From NCBI GenBank assembly GCA_964610115.1, contig CAZSUW010000029.1, forward strand, positions 1-29,188: a stretch of 29,188 nucleotides of DNA. Reading direction: 5' to 3'. The translations under genes were made by a program, and so were the position numbers. This stretch comes from Litorimonas sp964610115. Lineage in GTDB: Bacteria; Pseudomonadota; Alphaproteobacteria; Caulobacterales; Maricaulaceae. Positions within the stretch are counted from its first letter, which is position 1, and each line of letters opens with the position of its first letter. Below the pieces are notes generated by a model. That model was not told where the DNA came from. It saw only the letters and a list, made by a program, of their open reading frames with translations, and did no database searches. Shown in pieces: positions 15,693 through 23,983 of this stretch.

Positions 15693-17066
15693 ATGCGAGT
15701 GATCATCTGCGGTGCAGGACGTGTCGGATACGGTCTGGCATCACGTTTGGCTTTTGAAGGCAATACCGTGACCGTTGTGGATACGTCGGCGGAGCTTATC
15801 CGTACGATCACGACGGACTTGGATGTTCGCGGCGTCGTCGGTCACGGCTCTCATCCAGACATTCTTGTCCAAGCGGGTGTCGAAAATACCGATATGATCA
15901 TCGCTGTGACCTCGACGGATGAGGTCAACATGGTCGCCTGTCAGATCGCACATTCTTTGTTTGATGTGCCGACCAAGGTCGCTCGGGTTCGCGCTCAGTC
16001 TTATTTGGCGGCGCAATATAACGATCTCTATTCGCGGACCAATATGCCGATCGATATTATCATCTCACCAGAGATTGAGATCGGTAAAGCGATCATCAGG
16101 CGCCTGTCTACGCCGGGCGCGTTTAATGTCGTTCCGTTTGCCGATGGTCGTGTGCAAATGCTAGGGGTCAAAATTGGCTCCGATTGCCCCATCATCGACA
16201 CGCCAATTCGCCAAATTCCGGATCTCTTTACAGGGCTTCACGCCGCCATCGTCGGGATTCGTCGCGATGGACAGATTTTTGCGCCCAATCCTGATGATCC
16301 GTTAAATGTAGGTGATGACGCCTATTTTATTACAAAAGCCGAACACGCAACGCGCTTGCTCGAAGTTGTCGGCACTTTGGACCGGCGGGCGCACCATGTT
16401 GTGATCTTGGGGGCGGGTTCAATCGGCCGTTACGTAGCGGAGCAGTTAGAAGGCCAGTCAGGGTTACGGGTTCGCGTTATTGAAGCCGATAAAACGACAG
16501 CAGAATTGGCCGCCACGGCGCTAAGTCGTACCGTGATTTTGCATGGCGATGCGATGAATGCGTCGGTGCAGGACGAAGCAGGCATGAACCAAGCCGACGT
16601 CGTTTTGGCCTTGACCAATGATGACAAGACGAATGTTCTGTCATCGATTTTGGCAAAGAAGCTTGGGGCGAAAAGTGCTATCGCATTGTTAAACGAGCTC
16701 TCCATGCAAGACCTGCAGGAAGAGATCGGCTTGGACATGGTGATTGATCCGCGCGCCTCAACCGTGTCGTCTATTCTACGCCATGTCCGTCGTGGTCGAA
16801 TCCTCGATGTCTACACTTTGTCCCAAGGTCAGGCAGAAGTGCTTGAGGGCGAAGTATTAGAAACGTCGACATTTGCCGGTAAAACCTTACGCGAAGCACG
16901 GATCAATGACGGTGTCGCCATTGGAGCGGTCGTTCGGGATGGAGCGATCATGATGCCCGAACCGACGCTTCGCATTGCGTCTGGGGACCGCGTGATCTTG
17001 CTGGCGGAGAATGATGCCTTGCGTGAGATAGAGCAGCTCTTCCGCGTTGGCGTCGAGCTCTACTAA
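15693..17066 (+). CDS. trkA: Trk potassium uptake regulatory subunit TrkA
   Basis: This is the peripheral NAD(H)-binding subunit that gates the TrkH potassium channel at the inner face of the membrane. Its 457 residues form two tandem RCK units. The first begins MRVIICGAGRVGYGLASRL, the second at about 230 with VVILGAGSIGRYVAEQL, and each is followed by a TrkA-C domain (the second ends with SGDRVILLAENDALREIE). Both dinucleotide-binding GxGxxG loops are intact. trkH starts six bases after the stop, so the two form an operon. The ntrX-trkA neighbourhood is conserved in alphaproteobacteria. Confidence 0.95.
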   Translation: MRVIICGAGRVGYGLASRLAFEGNTVTVVDTSAELIRTITTDLDVRGVVGHGSHPDILVQAGVENTDMIIAVTSTDEVNMVACQIAHSLFDVPTKVARVRAQSYLAAQYNDLYSRTNMPIDIIISPEIEIGKAIIRRLSTPGAFNVVPFADGRVQMLGVKIGSDCPIIDTPIRQIPDLFTGLHAAIVGIRRDGQIFAPNPDDPLNVGDDAYFITKAEHATRLLEVVGTLDRRAHHVVILGAGSIGRYVAEQLEGQSGLRVRVIEADKTTAELAATALSRTVILHGDAMNASVQDEAGMNQADVVLALTNDDKTNVLSSILAKKLGAKSAIALLNELSMQDLQEEIGLDMVIDPRASTVSSILRHVRRGRILDVYTLSQGQAEVLEGEVLETSTFAGKTLREARINDGVAIGAVVRDGAIMMPEPTLRIASGDRVILLAENDALREIEQLFRVGVELY

Positions 17067-17072
17067 CTCTGC

Positions 17073-18512
17073 ATGGGCATCGTCCGCATTCTGCTATGGT
17101 TGGGCTATAGCCTATTATCTTGCGCAGGGTTGATGGCCGTTACGGCCATCATGGGATACATTAATTTCGAAGCGCGAGATGCGACGCTTTTATCCGTCGT
17201 GGCAGTCGTTACCGCTTTGACCGGGGCGCTGATGATAACAGGGTCTTTTCGTGCCTCGACAAAGGAAAGCGCGGCCGAAGCCATCCTATTCCTCATGCTC
17301 TTCTGGGTGATCGTTCCTATTGTGTGCTCTGTGCCGTTTTACGCGCTCGGCGCTGTGCCAAATCCCATTGCCGCAATGTTTGAAGGTGTTTCGGCGATTA
17401 CCACAACGGGGGCGAGTCGTCTGGTGCCAGAAGAGTTGTCACGCACGTTATTGTTCTGGCGTTCATTGCTACAGTATTTTGGAGGTGCGAGCACGGCGAC
17501 CTTCGCTGTGGTTATCTTGGCGGCCCTAAATCTAAGTGGAACCGGCATTCACCGTTCAGGCCTTTTCACGTTCAGAACGGGCGAGCTGTTTCCGCGCATA
17601 ATTGGGATTGGTCGCTTAATTGGCGCAATTTATCTGTTCTTCGCCTTGCTGGCCTTCATGCTAATGGTGGCAGGCGGCACAGGCGCTTTTGATGCGATTT
17701 GCCTGGCTTTGTCAGGTGTGGGAACCGGCGGGCTCGCGCCGCAATCGGGGCCTCTGACCAACTACCTCTCGCCTTTCTCCGCGATCGTTCTCTCTATCCT
17801 TTGCCTCATGGGCGCGATGAATATCTCTGTGTTTTGGGATGTGATCCGCACAAGACATGTTCGTGTTGCGATGCGCGTTTTTACGCATGTTGAACATCGC
17901 GGTCTGTTCGTTTTGATCCTGCTTATGGTCATTGTGACGGTAGTCTTTGCCAGTCTCTACAATCTGGGTTCAGCCATTGTAGATTCGATCTTCTTTATCT
18001 CTACGGCCGCTTTTCGTTATGATGTCGTGAGCTTAGACATGGTCCCCGCGCCGATCTTAATCACCGTCGCGCTTATCGGCGGATCAGCTTTGTCTACGGC
18101 GGGCGGCATTAAAATCATCCGTTTGATTTTGTTGTTTCGACATTTGGGCACGGATTTAGCGCGTTTGTCGCATCCTTCACGTCTGGTTCCGATACAGTTC
18201 AAACGATCACCTGTAGATGATGATTCGTTTTTATCTGTCTGGATGTATTTCTTCGGCTATGTCATTTGCTTTGCAGGGGGCGCGCTGGCTCTTGCCGCGT
18301 CCGGTCTGACGTTGGAAGACAGTTTGGCCAGTTCAGCCGCGAGCCTGGCCAATATGGGACCTCTACTAGAGCTGACTTTGCCCGGTTCGGGCTTGCGCTA
18401 TGCCGATTACACAAGCCTGCAGATGGTGATTGCGACACTTTTAATGCTGATCGGACGTGTCGAAGTTCTTATCGCTTTGTCACTTTTACTGCCTTCAACT
18501 TGGCGTCAGTGA
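17073..18512 (+). CDS. trkH: Trk potassium transporter membrane subunit TrkH
   Basis: This is the ion-conducting membrane subunit of the Trk system for potassium uptake. The 479-residue protein has ten or more hydrophobic segments and the repeated selectivity-filter loops of the Trk/Ktr/HKT superfamily: ITTTGASRLVP, LSGVGTGGLAPQ, ISTAAFRYDV and AASLANMGPLL. The filter glycine is present in the first, second and fourth loops but replaced in the third (AAFR), which is seen in some TrkH proteins. It follows trkA by six bases with no clear ribosome-binding site, suggesting coupling. Whether it is TrkH or TrkG cannot be decided and is mostly a naming question. Confidence 0.93.
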   Translation: MGIVRILLWLGYSLLSCAGLMAVTAIMGYINFEARDATLLSVVAVVTALTGALMITGSFRASTKESAAEAILFLMLFWVIVPIVCSVPFYALGAVPNPIAAMFEGVSAITTTGASRLVPEELSRTLLFWRSLLQYFGGASTATFAVVILAALNLSGTGIHRSGLFTFRTGELFPRIIGIGRLIGAIYLFFALLAFMLMVAGGTGAFDAICLALSGVGTGGLAPQSGPLTNYLSPFSAIVLSILCLMGAMNISVFWDVIRTRHVRVAMRVFTHVEHRGLFVLILLMVIVTVVFASLYNLGSAIVDSIFFISTAAFRYDVVSLDMVPAPILITVALIGGSALSTAGGIKIIRLILLFRHLGTDLARLSHPSRLVPIQFKRSPVDDDSFLSVWMYFFGYVICFAGGALALAASGLTLEDSLASSAASLANMGPLLELTLPGSGLRYADYTSLQMVIATLLMLIGRVEVLIALSLLLPSTWRQ

Positions 18513-18535
18513 AACTTTCGCAGTCTGTTTGACCG

Positions 18536-18550
18536 AATCGCGTTGCGATT
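18536..18550. promoter_or_regulatory. Perfect inverted repeat upstream of hfq
   Basis: AATCGC (18536-18541) and GCGATT (18545-18550) are separated by GTT. The repeat lies right after TTGACC (18529-18534), which matches a -35 hexamer 5/6, though the matching -10 is weak. It could be an operator over an hfq promoter or a small hairpin. Confidence 0.35.
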
Positions 18551-18620
18551 AGTGAAAGCTGTCGTATGGAGTGCATGAGTGGACCGCGGCTCTGCCGCCA
18601 AGAAAAAGAACGGGATCGTC

Positions 18621-18869
18621 ATGGCCGACCGCAAACAAAACCTTCAAGACACATTCTTAAATTCTGTCAGAAAATCCAAAACGCCGCTGACCATTTTCTT
18701 GGTCAATGGTGTAAAGCTACAAGGTGTTGTTAGCTGGTTTGATAATTTTTGTTTGCTTCTGCGCCGGGATGGTAGCGCGCAACTCGTCTACAAACATGCC
18801 ATTAGCACCATCATGCCAGCCGGCCCAGTTCAACTTCACGACCCAACGGATGACGAAGACGACGCATAA
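18621..18869 (+). CDS. hfq: RNA chaperone Hfq
   Basis: Hfq forms a hexameric ring that pairs small RNAs with messenger RNAs. The 82-residue core is standard: the Sm1 motif (NLQDTFLNSVRKSKTPLTIF, LVNGVKLQGVVSWFDNF) and Sm2 motif (LVYKHAISTIMP), then a short acidic tail (HDPTDDEDDA). ATG 18621 is chosen by homology. An in-frame GTG at 18579 with a well-placed GGAG (18568-18571, seven bases ahead) would add 14 residues rich in lysine (DRGSAAKKKNGIV), so a longer form is possible. hflX follows 14 bases downstream, the usual hfq-hflX pairing. Confidence 0.96.
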   Translation: MADRKQNLQDTFLNSVRKSKTPLTIFLVNGVKLQGVVSWFDNFCLLLRRDGSAQLVYKHAISTIMPAGPVQLHDPTDDEDDA

Positions 18870-18883
18870 GGACATTCGCGCCT

Positions 18884-20197
18884 ATGCATGAGCATGAGGT
18901 CAAGATTGAACGTGCGATGGTGGTCCATCCGCGTTTCAACAATGCCAGATCTGGTGATGCCGATTACGATCTTGAAGAAGCGGTAGGTCTCGCCGAGGCC
19001 TTAGGGGTCGCGCCTATCGATGCCCGGATCGTTCCAATTCGCGAACTTAAAGTCTCGAACTATTTCGGCTCCGGCCAGATAGAAGATATGGCGGAGGCGA
19101 TTGCGGGGCTTTCGCTGTCCGTTTTGATCGTCAATGGCGAACTGTCGCCGATCCAGCAACGCAATCTGGAAAAGCAACTCAAGGTCAAAGTGATTGACCG
19201 GACGGGCTTGATCCTTGAAATTTTTGGATTACGCGCGGCAACGAAAGAAGGCCGACTACAGGTCGAGCTAGCCCGGCTTGCCTATGAACGTTCTCGACTT
19301 GTACGAACGTGGACGCACTTGGAAAGACAGCGCGGCGGACAGGGCTTCTTGGCTGGGCCTGGAGAAACCCAGATCGAAAGTGACCGCCGGCAACTCAATG
19401 AGAAAATCGACCGATTGAAAAATCAGCTGGACCAAGTTCGACGCACGCGCGATCTGCAGCGCGCCAAGCGCAAACGTAGCCAGGATAAGATCGTCGCCTT
19501 CGTCGGCTACACCAATGCCGGGAAAAGCACGCTATTCAATCGCCTGACAACGGGCGGTGTTTTGGCAAAAGATATGCTGTTTGCGACCTTGGATACAACC
19601 CATCGTGTCCTGCCTCTGCCGAGTGGTCGGAATGCGGTTTTATCAGACACGGTGGGCTTTATCTCTGATCTGCCGACACAGTTGATTACGGCGTTTCGCG
19701 CGACTTTAGAAGAAACCTTGGAAGCGGACGTCTTATTGCATGTGCGCGACGTTGCTGACCCCTTATCAGCCCGCCGGCGGGAGGAAGTTCTGGATGTTCT
19801 CGAACAAATTGGCGCGGGTGAAGCGGCAGGTCAGGCGATAATCGAAGTCTGGAATAAGGCGGATCTCTTATCGGCCACGCAACGGGATGATCGGGCGGCT
19901 TTGGCGGACCGTGCGCGAACAGATGCGGCGCTGACAGATGCGTTCATGGTAAGCTGCCTGTCCGGTGAGGGGATGGAGGCGCTACTCGCTGGCATTGAAG
20001 ACGCCCTGACACGGGGGGATGAAGTACTGGATGTACGGATTACACCGCAGGCTTTTTCCGCTCATGCATGGCTCCATCAAAACGGGCAGGTTCTTGCAGA
20101 AGAAACGGCGGATACAGGACATGTCGAAATGACAGTGCGTCTGTCAGAGTCCGATGCAGGAAAATTTCGCGCGCGTCATGCGGAATTAGTGCAGTAA
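18884..20197 (+). CDS. hflX: GTPase HflX
   Basis: This ribosome-associated GTPase splits or rescues stalled ribosomes under stress in the organisms studied. The 437-residue protein has the HflX-specific N-terminal domain (NYFGSGQIEDM, VNGELSPIQQRNLEKQL), the linker motif GPGETQIESDRR, and a G domain with G1 GYTNAGKST, G2/G3 TLDTTHRV and DTVGFISDLP, and G4 NKAD. It starts 14 bases after hfq. Its stop lies three bases from the stop of convergent mazG. All nucleotide-binding motifs are intact. Confidence 0.95.
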   Translation: MHEHEVKIERAMVVHPRFNNARSGDADYDLEEAVGLAEALGVAPIDARIVPIRELKVSNYFGSGQIEDMAEAIAGLSLSVLIVNGELSPIQQRNLEKQLKVKVIDRTGLILEIFGLRAATKEGRLQVELARLAYERSRLVRTWTHLERQRGGQGFLAGPGETQIESDRRQLNEKIDRLKNQLDQVRRTRDLQRAKRKRSQDKIVAFVGYTNAGKSTLFNRLTTGGVLAKDMLFATLDTTHRVLPLPSGRNAVLSDTVGFISDLPTQLITAFRATLEETLEADVLLHVRDVADPLSARRREEVLDVLEQIGAGEAAGQAIIEVWNKADLLSATQRDDRAALADRARTDAALTDAFMVSCLSGEGMEALLAGIEDALTRGDEVLDVRITPQAFSAHAWLHQNGQVLAEETADTGHVEMTVRLSESDAGKFRARHAELVQ

Positions 20198-20200
20198 CTC

Positions 20201-20959
20201 TCAATATCCGTCGCGTTTGGCGGCATCCCAATGCCTATCCATCGTTGCGAGATCTAACCCCTCAAAACTCCCACCGGCTTTATCTTCGGCAATAGTAAAC
20301 CGTTTCGTGAATTTGATATTCGCGTCACGAAGCGCGGCTTCGGCATCAAGACCCATTTTTCGGACGAGGTTCACGACTGCAAAAAGCAGATCACCAGCCT
20401 CTTCATGTTGTTTGTCGCTCGGCGCGTCTTGAAGCTCCTCGGCTTCTTCGACGATTTTCGCAAAAGCGCCCTGTGTATCGGGCCAATCAAAGCCGACTTT
20501 AGCGGCACGTTTTTGGAGTTTTTGCGCGCGCATCAAGGCGGGCAAAGCCAGGGCGACCCCATCCAGTGTGCGGGTTTTGGCGTGGCCGGACCGCTCCGCC
20601 GCCTTGATACCATCCCAGTCCGGCTTTTCAGCATTGCCAAAAACATGAGGGTGACGCCGCACCATTTTTTCCACCAAGCCTTCAGCGACATCATCGAGAT
20701 CGAAATGGGCGGTTTCGGATGCAATCTGACTTTGGAAAAGAACTTGGAAGAGCAAGTCGCCAAGCTCGTCTTTCAACTCCGACATGTCGCCATTATCGAT
20801 GGCTTCCTTGACCTCATAGGCTTCTTCAATCGTGTAAGGGGCGATTGTTGCGTGGGTTTGTACTTGGTCCCAAGGGCAATCCCGCCGCAAGCGTTCCATC
20901 AAGGCTCGCAGACGTGCCCAAGGCTCGCGCGGCAGGCCGTGGGCGTCAAGTTCGCTCAT
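20201..20959 (-). CDS. mazG: Nucleoside triphosphate pyrophosphohydrolase MazG
   Basis: This enzyme hydrolyses nucleoside triphosphates to monophosphates and pyrophosphate, a house-cleaning role. The 252-residue protein contains two MazG domains. The first has CPWDQVQTH, YTIEEAYEVKEAI and ELKDELGDLLFQV with the acidic metal ligands. The second has VEEAEELQD and HEEAGDLLFAVVNLVRK. The reading frame is open upstream into ccmD and ccmC, but homology begins at MSELDAHGLPREPW, so ATG 20959 is used. That ATG overlaps the ccmD stop by four bases (ATGA). It is therefore the last gene of the ccmABCD transcript. Confidence 0.94.
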   Translation of the reverse strand: MSELDAHGLPREPWARLRALMERLRRDCPWDQVQTHATIAPYTIEEAYEVKEAIDNGDMSELKDELGDLLFQVLFQSQIASETAHFDLDDVAEGLVEKMVRRHPHVFGNAEKPDWDGIKAAERSGHAKTRTLDGVALALPALMRAQKLQKRAAKVGFDWPDTQGAFAKIVEEAEELQDAPSDKQHEEAGDLLFAVVNLVRKMGLDAEAALRDANIKFTKRFTIAEDKAGGSFEGLDLATMDRHWDAAKRDGY

Positions 20960-21060
20960 GGCTTGGGTTGGCGAAAAGCGCGAATAATCAGCGCTCCTAA
21001 GACAATGGCGGATATGCCATAGCTCGCCCAGATAAAGACAGCGAAGGGACCCATATCCAT
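20956..21060 (-). CDS. ccmD: Heme exporter subunit CcmD
   Basis: This 34-residue membrane peptide has one transmembrane helix (FAVFIWASYGISAIVLGALI) and a basic tail (IRAFRQPKP), the usual layout of CcmD. CcmD holds CcmC and CcmE together in the heme-handling complex and helps release holo-CcmE. ATG 21060 overlaps the ccmC stop by one base, and its stop overlaps mazG by four bases. It is easily missed because of its size. The position directly after ccmC and the WASYGISA motif support the call. Confidence 0.88.
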   Translation of the reverse strand: MDMGPFAVFIWASYGISAIVLGALIIRAFRQPKP

Positions 21061-21800
21061 TAGCCCATCGCCTCCATGCGCGTCGTGGTCGTCGCTTTCG
21101 GACTGCGGCGGGCGCGTTGAACGGCGATTTCTGCAAGCATGTTTCGGATGGTGAGCCAGCCGAGCAGGAACAAGTAGCCAAACGCCATGAGCATCCAAGG
21201 GATCAGGAACTCTGTCGCGATACCCGGGGCTCCAAAAGAGCTAAGCGTTGCGGGCTGATGAAGGCTATTCCACCAATCAACAGAGAATTTTATGATCGGA
21301 ATGTTGATCCAACCCACCATGGCCAAAATGGCCGCAAGGCGAGAGGCCCGACGGCGGTCACTTACGACACGCCAAACTGCCAGATAGCCAATATAGATGA
21401 ACAGCAGGATCAAGACACTCGTCATACGCCCATCCCATTGCCAATATGTGCCCCAGTCAGGTTTGCCCCAAAGCGCCCCTGTTGCCAACGCTAAGGCGGT
21501 AAAGGCCGTTCCGGGAATGGCGAGACCGCGTGCGGCCAGGTCTGCGAGCGGGTGACGCCAGACAAAGCTGATCAGGCTCGCGATCGCTATGCCGGTATAA
21601 GCGCCCATAGCGGCCCAAGCAGCGGGGACGTGGACGTAAAGGATACGGATCGTCTGTCCGTGTTCGACGTCGCCAGGTGACGCAATCAAGGCCTGCCAGA
21701 GGCCCAGGGTGAGGCAGAAGAGCGCTCCCAGTCCAAGCATTGGAGAGAGCCAGTTAGCAAGAGCGACGAAGCGCTGAGGGTTAGCAAAACGGGTAATCAT
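21060..21800 (-). CDS. ccmC: Heme exporter / heme ligase subunit CcmC
   Basis: CcmC loads heme onto CcmE on the outer face of the inner membrane during cytochrome c maturation. The 246-residue protein has six hydrophobic helices and the periplasmic tryptophan-rich motif WGKPDWGTYWQWDGRMTS that binds heme. The flanking conserved histidines are present (YVHVPAAW in the first loop and NSLHQPAT in the later one). It starts five bases after ccmB and overlaps ccmD by one base. It is intact. Confidence 0.95.
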   Translation of the reverse strand: MITRFANPQRFVALANWLSPMLGLGALFCLTLGLWQALIASPGDVEHGQTIRILYVHVPAAWAAMGAYTGIAIASLISFVWRHPLADLAARGLAIPGTAFTALALATGALWGKPDWGTYWQWDGRMTSVLILLFIYIGYLAVWRVVSDRRRASRLAAILAMVGWINIPIIKFSVDWWNSLHQPATLSSFGAPGIATEFLIPWMLMAFGYLFLLGWLTIRNMLAEIAVQRARRSPKATTTTRMEAMG

Positions 21801-21805
21801 GCGTT

Positions 21806-22483
21806 TTATCCCGGTCCTCGATTAGCGGCGATTGCCGCGACAGTTCCTAACCCGCCTACCGCAATCCCGATCAGGCTCAAACCAGCTAAGATGCGAAATT
21901 GCACCGCAGCAAAGCCAGACACCGGCCACGCTTGTGCCGCGTCGACCCCGAAAATCAACAAAGGAACAAGCAAGGGGGCTGTCAGTAAAACGCCAAGAAG
22001 GCCATTGCCCCGCTGTGCCGCAAGAAGCGCCGCCGTGAAAGAGGCGTAAGCCGTCAAGCCCGGCATACCAAAGAGCAAAGAGATAACCACGCCGCTCATC
22101 TGGTCTGTGTTCAAACCCATGAGGGGCGCAAGAAGCGGCACGATAGCAATGAGGGGTAGAATATAGATCAGAGCGAAAACCAACATCTTCGCTGCGGCAA
22201 GGGCAACACTGCTGACACCCGCTAGATAAAGTTGAGCCAGGACGCCTTGGCGTTGATCGGTTTGATAGAGACTGTCGAGGCCCAGCAATATCGACAAGGT
22301 GACTGCCAGCCAAAGTAAACCTATGCCAAGCGGACCATTGTCTGCGCTAGTGCCGATGCTATCGCCTCCAAGGGCTAACCCGCAGAGCAGCACGAAAAGC
22401 GCCATAAAGGCTAAGGACAGGCTCGTCCCGCCCGCTTGGCGCAAGGCTAGGCGAAGTTCACGCAAGATAAGCGCGCGGATCAT
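21806..22483 (-). CDS. ccmB: Heme exporter membrane subunit CcmB
   Basis: CcmB is the membrane partner of the CcmA ATPase in the CcmABCD complex. The 225-residue protein begins with the conserved LILRELRLALRQ and has six hydrophobic segments, including the family stretch DSLYQTDQRQGVLAQLYLAG near residue 70. It overlaps ccmA by four bases and is followed by ccmC after five bases. Length and motif are normal for the family. Confidence 0.93.
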   Translation of the reverse strand: MIRALILRELRLALRQAGGTSLSLAFMALFVLLCGLALGGDSIGTSADNGPLGIGLLWLAVTLSILLGLDSLYQTDQRQGVLAQLYLAGVSSVALAAAKMLVFALIYILPLIAIVPLLAPLMGLNTDQMSGVVISLLFGMPGLTAYASFTAALLAAQRGNGLLGVLLTAPLLVPLLIFGVDAAQAWPVSGFAAVQFRILAGLSLIGIAVGGLGTVAAIAANRGPG

Positions 22484-23094
22484 GCTGCGGCCTCAAAAAC
22501 CAGCTGCTTAGCTGTAATGTTCGGCAAGGGAAGGGGGTGATGCGACGCGATAAGTGTAATTCCGCCTTTTTCACTATGCTCGGTAACGGCGTTCACAACA
22601 TGCGTTTGTCCGTCTTTGTCGAGGCCTGAAAGCGGTTCATCGAGCAGCCAAATGGGCGTATCGAGAAGTGTGAGACGCGCCAGAGCAAGTCGCCGTCTTT
22701 GACCCGTCGATAAACCGCTGACTGGGGCGTTTGAAAATTCAGCAAGACCAACAGCGTCCAAACGTTTGGCGGTGGGTGTCTTGTCGCTGAGTATAGCCTG
22801 CCAGAAACTGAGCTCTTCCCGAAGTGTAAGCCCATCACGCTCGGGACCTGAAAAAGCCATATAGCTCACATGTCCTTGTGGCTGTTGGTCCGCATTCCAG
22901 CGGATGGATCCTTGATCGAGAGGAATCAAGCCAGCGCAGGCGAGCAGAAGCGACGTTTTCCCGGAACCATTCGGCCCGGTTAGCCATAAGACCGCACTTG
23001 GCCCCAAAGACAGTGTCAAACCATCCAAAAGGGGCTGATTTCCCCGAGAAAGCGAAACCGCTTCTAAGTCTAAACTGGCTCTTGGGTAGATCAC
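22480..23094 (-). CDS. ccmA: Heme exporter ATP-binding subunit CcmA
   Basis: This is the ABC ATPase that powers release of holo-CcmE from the CcmC/D complex. Walker A is GPNGSGKTS, the signature is VSGLSTGQRRRLALARL, and Walker B is IWLLDEPLSGLD. The 204-residue length comes from GTG 23094, just ahead of where homology begins (LDLEAVSLSRG). The frame is open further upstream to GTG 23175, which would overlap the divergent ccmE start and add an unlikely N-terminus. The ribosome-binding site is weak, so the start is uncertain. It leads the ccmABCD-mazG operon. Confidence 0.92.
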   Translation of the reverse strand: MIYPRASLDLEAVSLSRGNQPLLDGLTLSLGPSAVLWLTGPNGSGKTSLLLACAGLIPLDQGSIRWNADQQPQGHVSYMAFSGPERDGLTLREELSFWQAILSDKTPTAKRLDAVGLAEFSNAPVSGLSTGQRRRLALARLTLLDTPIWLLDEPLSGLDKDGQTHVVNAVTEHSEKGGITLIASHHPLPLPNITAKQLVFEAAA

Positions 23095-23168
23095 TGGGCG
23101 TCTATGCCGCGTCAATTCCACGGTGTCATCACATTGCAGCGGCACGAAAGACAGATTATCTAGCGCCC

Positions 23169-23612
23169 ATGACACGTATTGTGCCCCCTCATCGGAATCG
23201 TCGCCTAGGATTGATTGTTGGCGGTGGCCTTTTATTGGCTGCTGGCATGGCGTTAATTTTGTCCGCGCTCAATGAAAACACGCAATTCTTCTACAATCCA
23301 GCGGATGTTGTGGCCGCAGATTTTGCGCCCGGCTCAGAAACGTTTAAAATTGGTGGCCTTGTGGTTGTGGGCTCCATCGAAACGCAAGGGGTGGTCACGC
23401 GGTTTGACGTGACGGATTTTGAACGCCCAATGGGAGAGCCAATCCGCGTACAATATAGCGGGGCTTTGCCGAATCTATTCCAAGAAGGTGAAGGGGTTGT
23501 CGTGTCCGGACGTATGGTGGGTGAGAGAGAGTTTTTGGCTTCCGAAGTGCTGGCAAAACACGATGAAAACTATCAACCCGTCATCGCCTATCAGGACGAA
23601 AAATCTAGTTAA
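23169..23612 (+). CDS. ccmE: Periplasmic heme chaperone CcmE
   Basis: CcmE binds heme covalently in the periplasm and hands it to the heme lyase for attachment to apocytochrome c. The 147-residue protein has an N-terminal membrane anchor (LGLIVGGGLLLAAGMALILSAL), the OB-fold strands (FKIGGLVVVGSI, VRFDVTDF-like VTRFDVTDF, IRVQYSGALPNLF, EGEGVVVSGRM) and the heme-binding histidine and tyrosine in EVLAKHDENY. The reading frame is open far upstream, across ccmA, but the family start is MTRIVPPHRNRR at ATG 23169. It diverges from ccmA rather than following ccmD. No ccmF, ccmG or ccmH follows. Confidence 0.94.
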   Translation: MTRIVPPHRNRRLGLIVGGGLLLAAGMALILSALNENTQFFYNPADVVAADFAPGSETFKIGGLVVVGSIETQGVVTRFDVTDFERPMGEPIRVQYSGALPNLFQEGEGVVVSGRMVGEREFLASEVLAKHDENYQPVIAYQDEKSS

Positions 23613-23983
23613 AGACGTCGATCCGCAAGAGGCTTTATTCTCTATATGTCTATGATCCGCTTAGACAGCGCTGTCATTTAAGGTGGCGAGCGGCTTGGCC
23701 GATGTGGGGCAACCTTACCGCTCGCCTGCTTGCCGGAGCAAACTCAGTCGATATGACAGGTTAAGGTGTGAACGTGCAGTGATTAACTGTGATAATTCAC
23801 TCGAAATCCTATATGATCCAGTGCTGATAAGGTTGTATTTCTGCTGTTAACAGCTAATACGATAGAAAAGTGGTTGCGAATTTACAAAACTAACCTGTGG
23901 CGTGCATTCTAACGTGAGCATCCTTAGTGCAAAGAATCACATTGTCCGAAGCGGGGTAAACAGCTTCTGGCCTACCATGCACT
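23613..23983. other. Gene-free stretch with palindromes and a hairpin
   Basis: This 371 bp stretch lies between convergent ccmE and the amidohydrolase gene. I see no convincing gene. It holds a perfect 12 bp palindrome, GACAGCGCTGTC (23664-23675), and a hairpin with a 9 bp stem (23685-23693 with 23718-23726). A second perfect palindrome is GCTGTTAACAGC (23843-23854), which sits between TTGTAT (23833-23838) and TAATAC (23855-23860), a weak promoter-like pair. The right half is visibly more AT-rich than the flanking genes. It could encode a small RNA, but none is recognised. Confidence 0.5.
23685..23726. promoter_or_regulatory. Long hairpin downstream of ccmE
   Basis: GGCGAGCGG (23685-23693) pairs perfectly with CCGCTCGCC (23718-23726). 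Inside the 24-base loop, TTGGCC can pair with GGGCAA at five of six positions. No T-run follows, so this is not a simple terminator. It may be part of a structured RNA or a 3' end signal for ccmE. Confidence 0.4.

Noticed and set aside
20405..21022. A 205-residue open frame on the plus strand across mazG
   Set aside because: It is a shadow of mazG, whose two MazG domains are clear on the opposite strand.
20960..21181. A 74-residue N-terminal extension of MazG
   Set aside because: It is just open frame overlapping ccmD and ccmC. MazG homology begins at MSELDAHG, and the ATG there overlaps the ccmD stop in the usual ATGA manner.
22878..23168. A 97-residue extension of CcmE on the plus strand
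   Set aside because: It is antisense to ccmA and has no membrane or OB-fold features. The CcmE anchor starts at ATG 23169.
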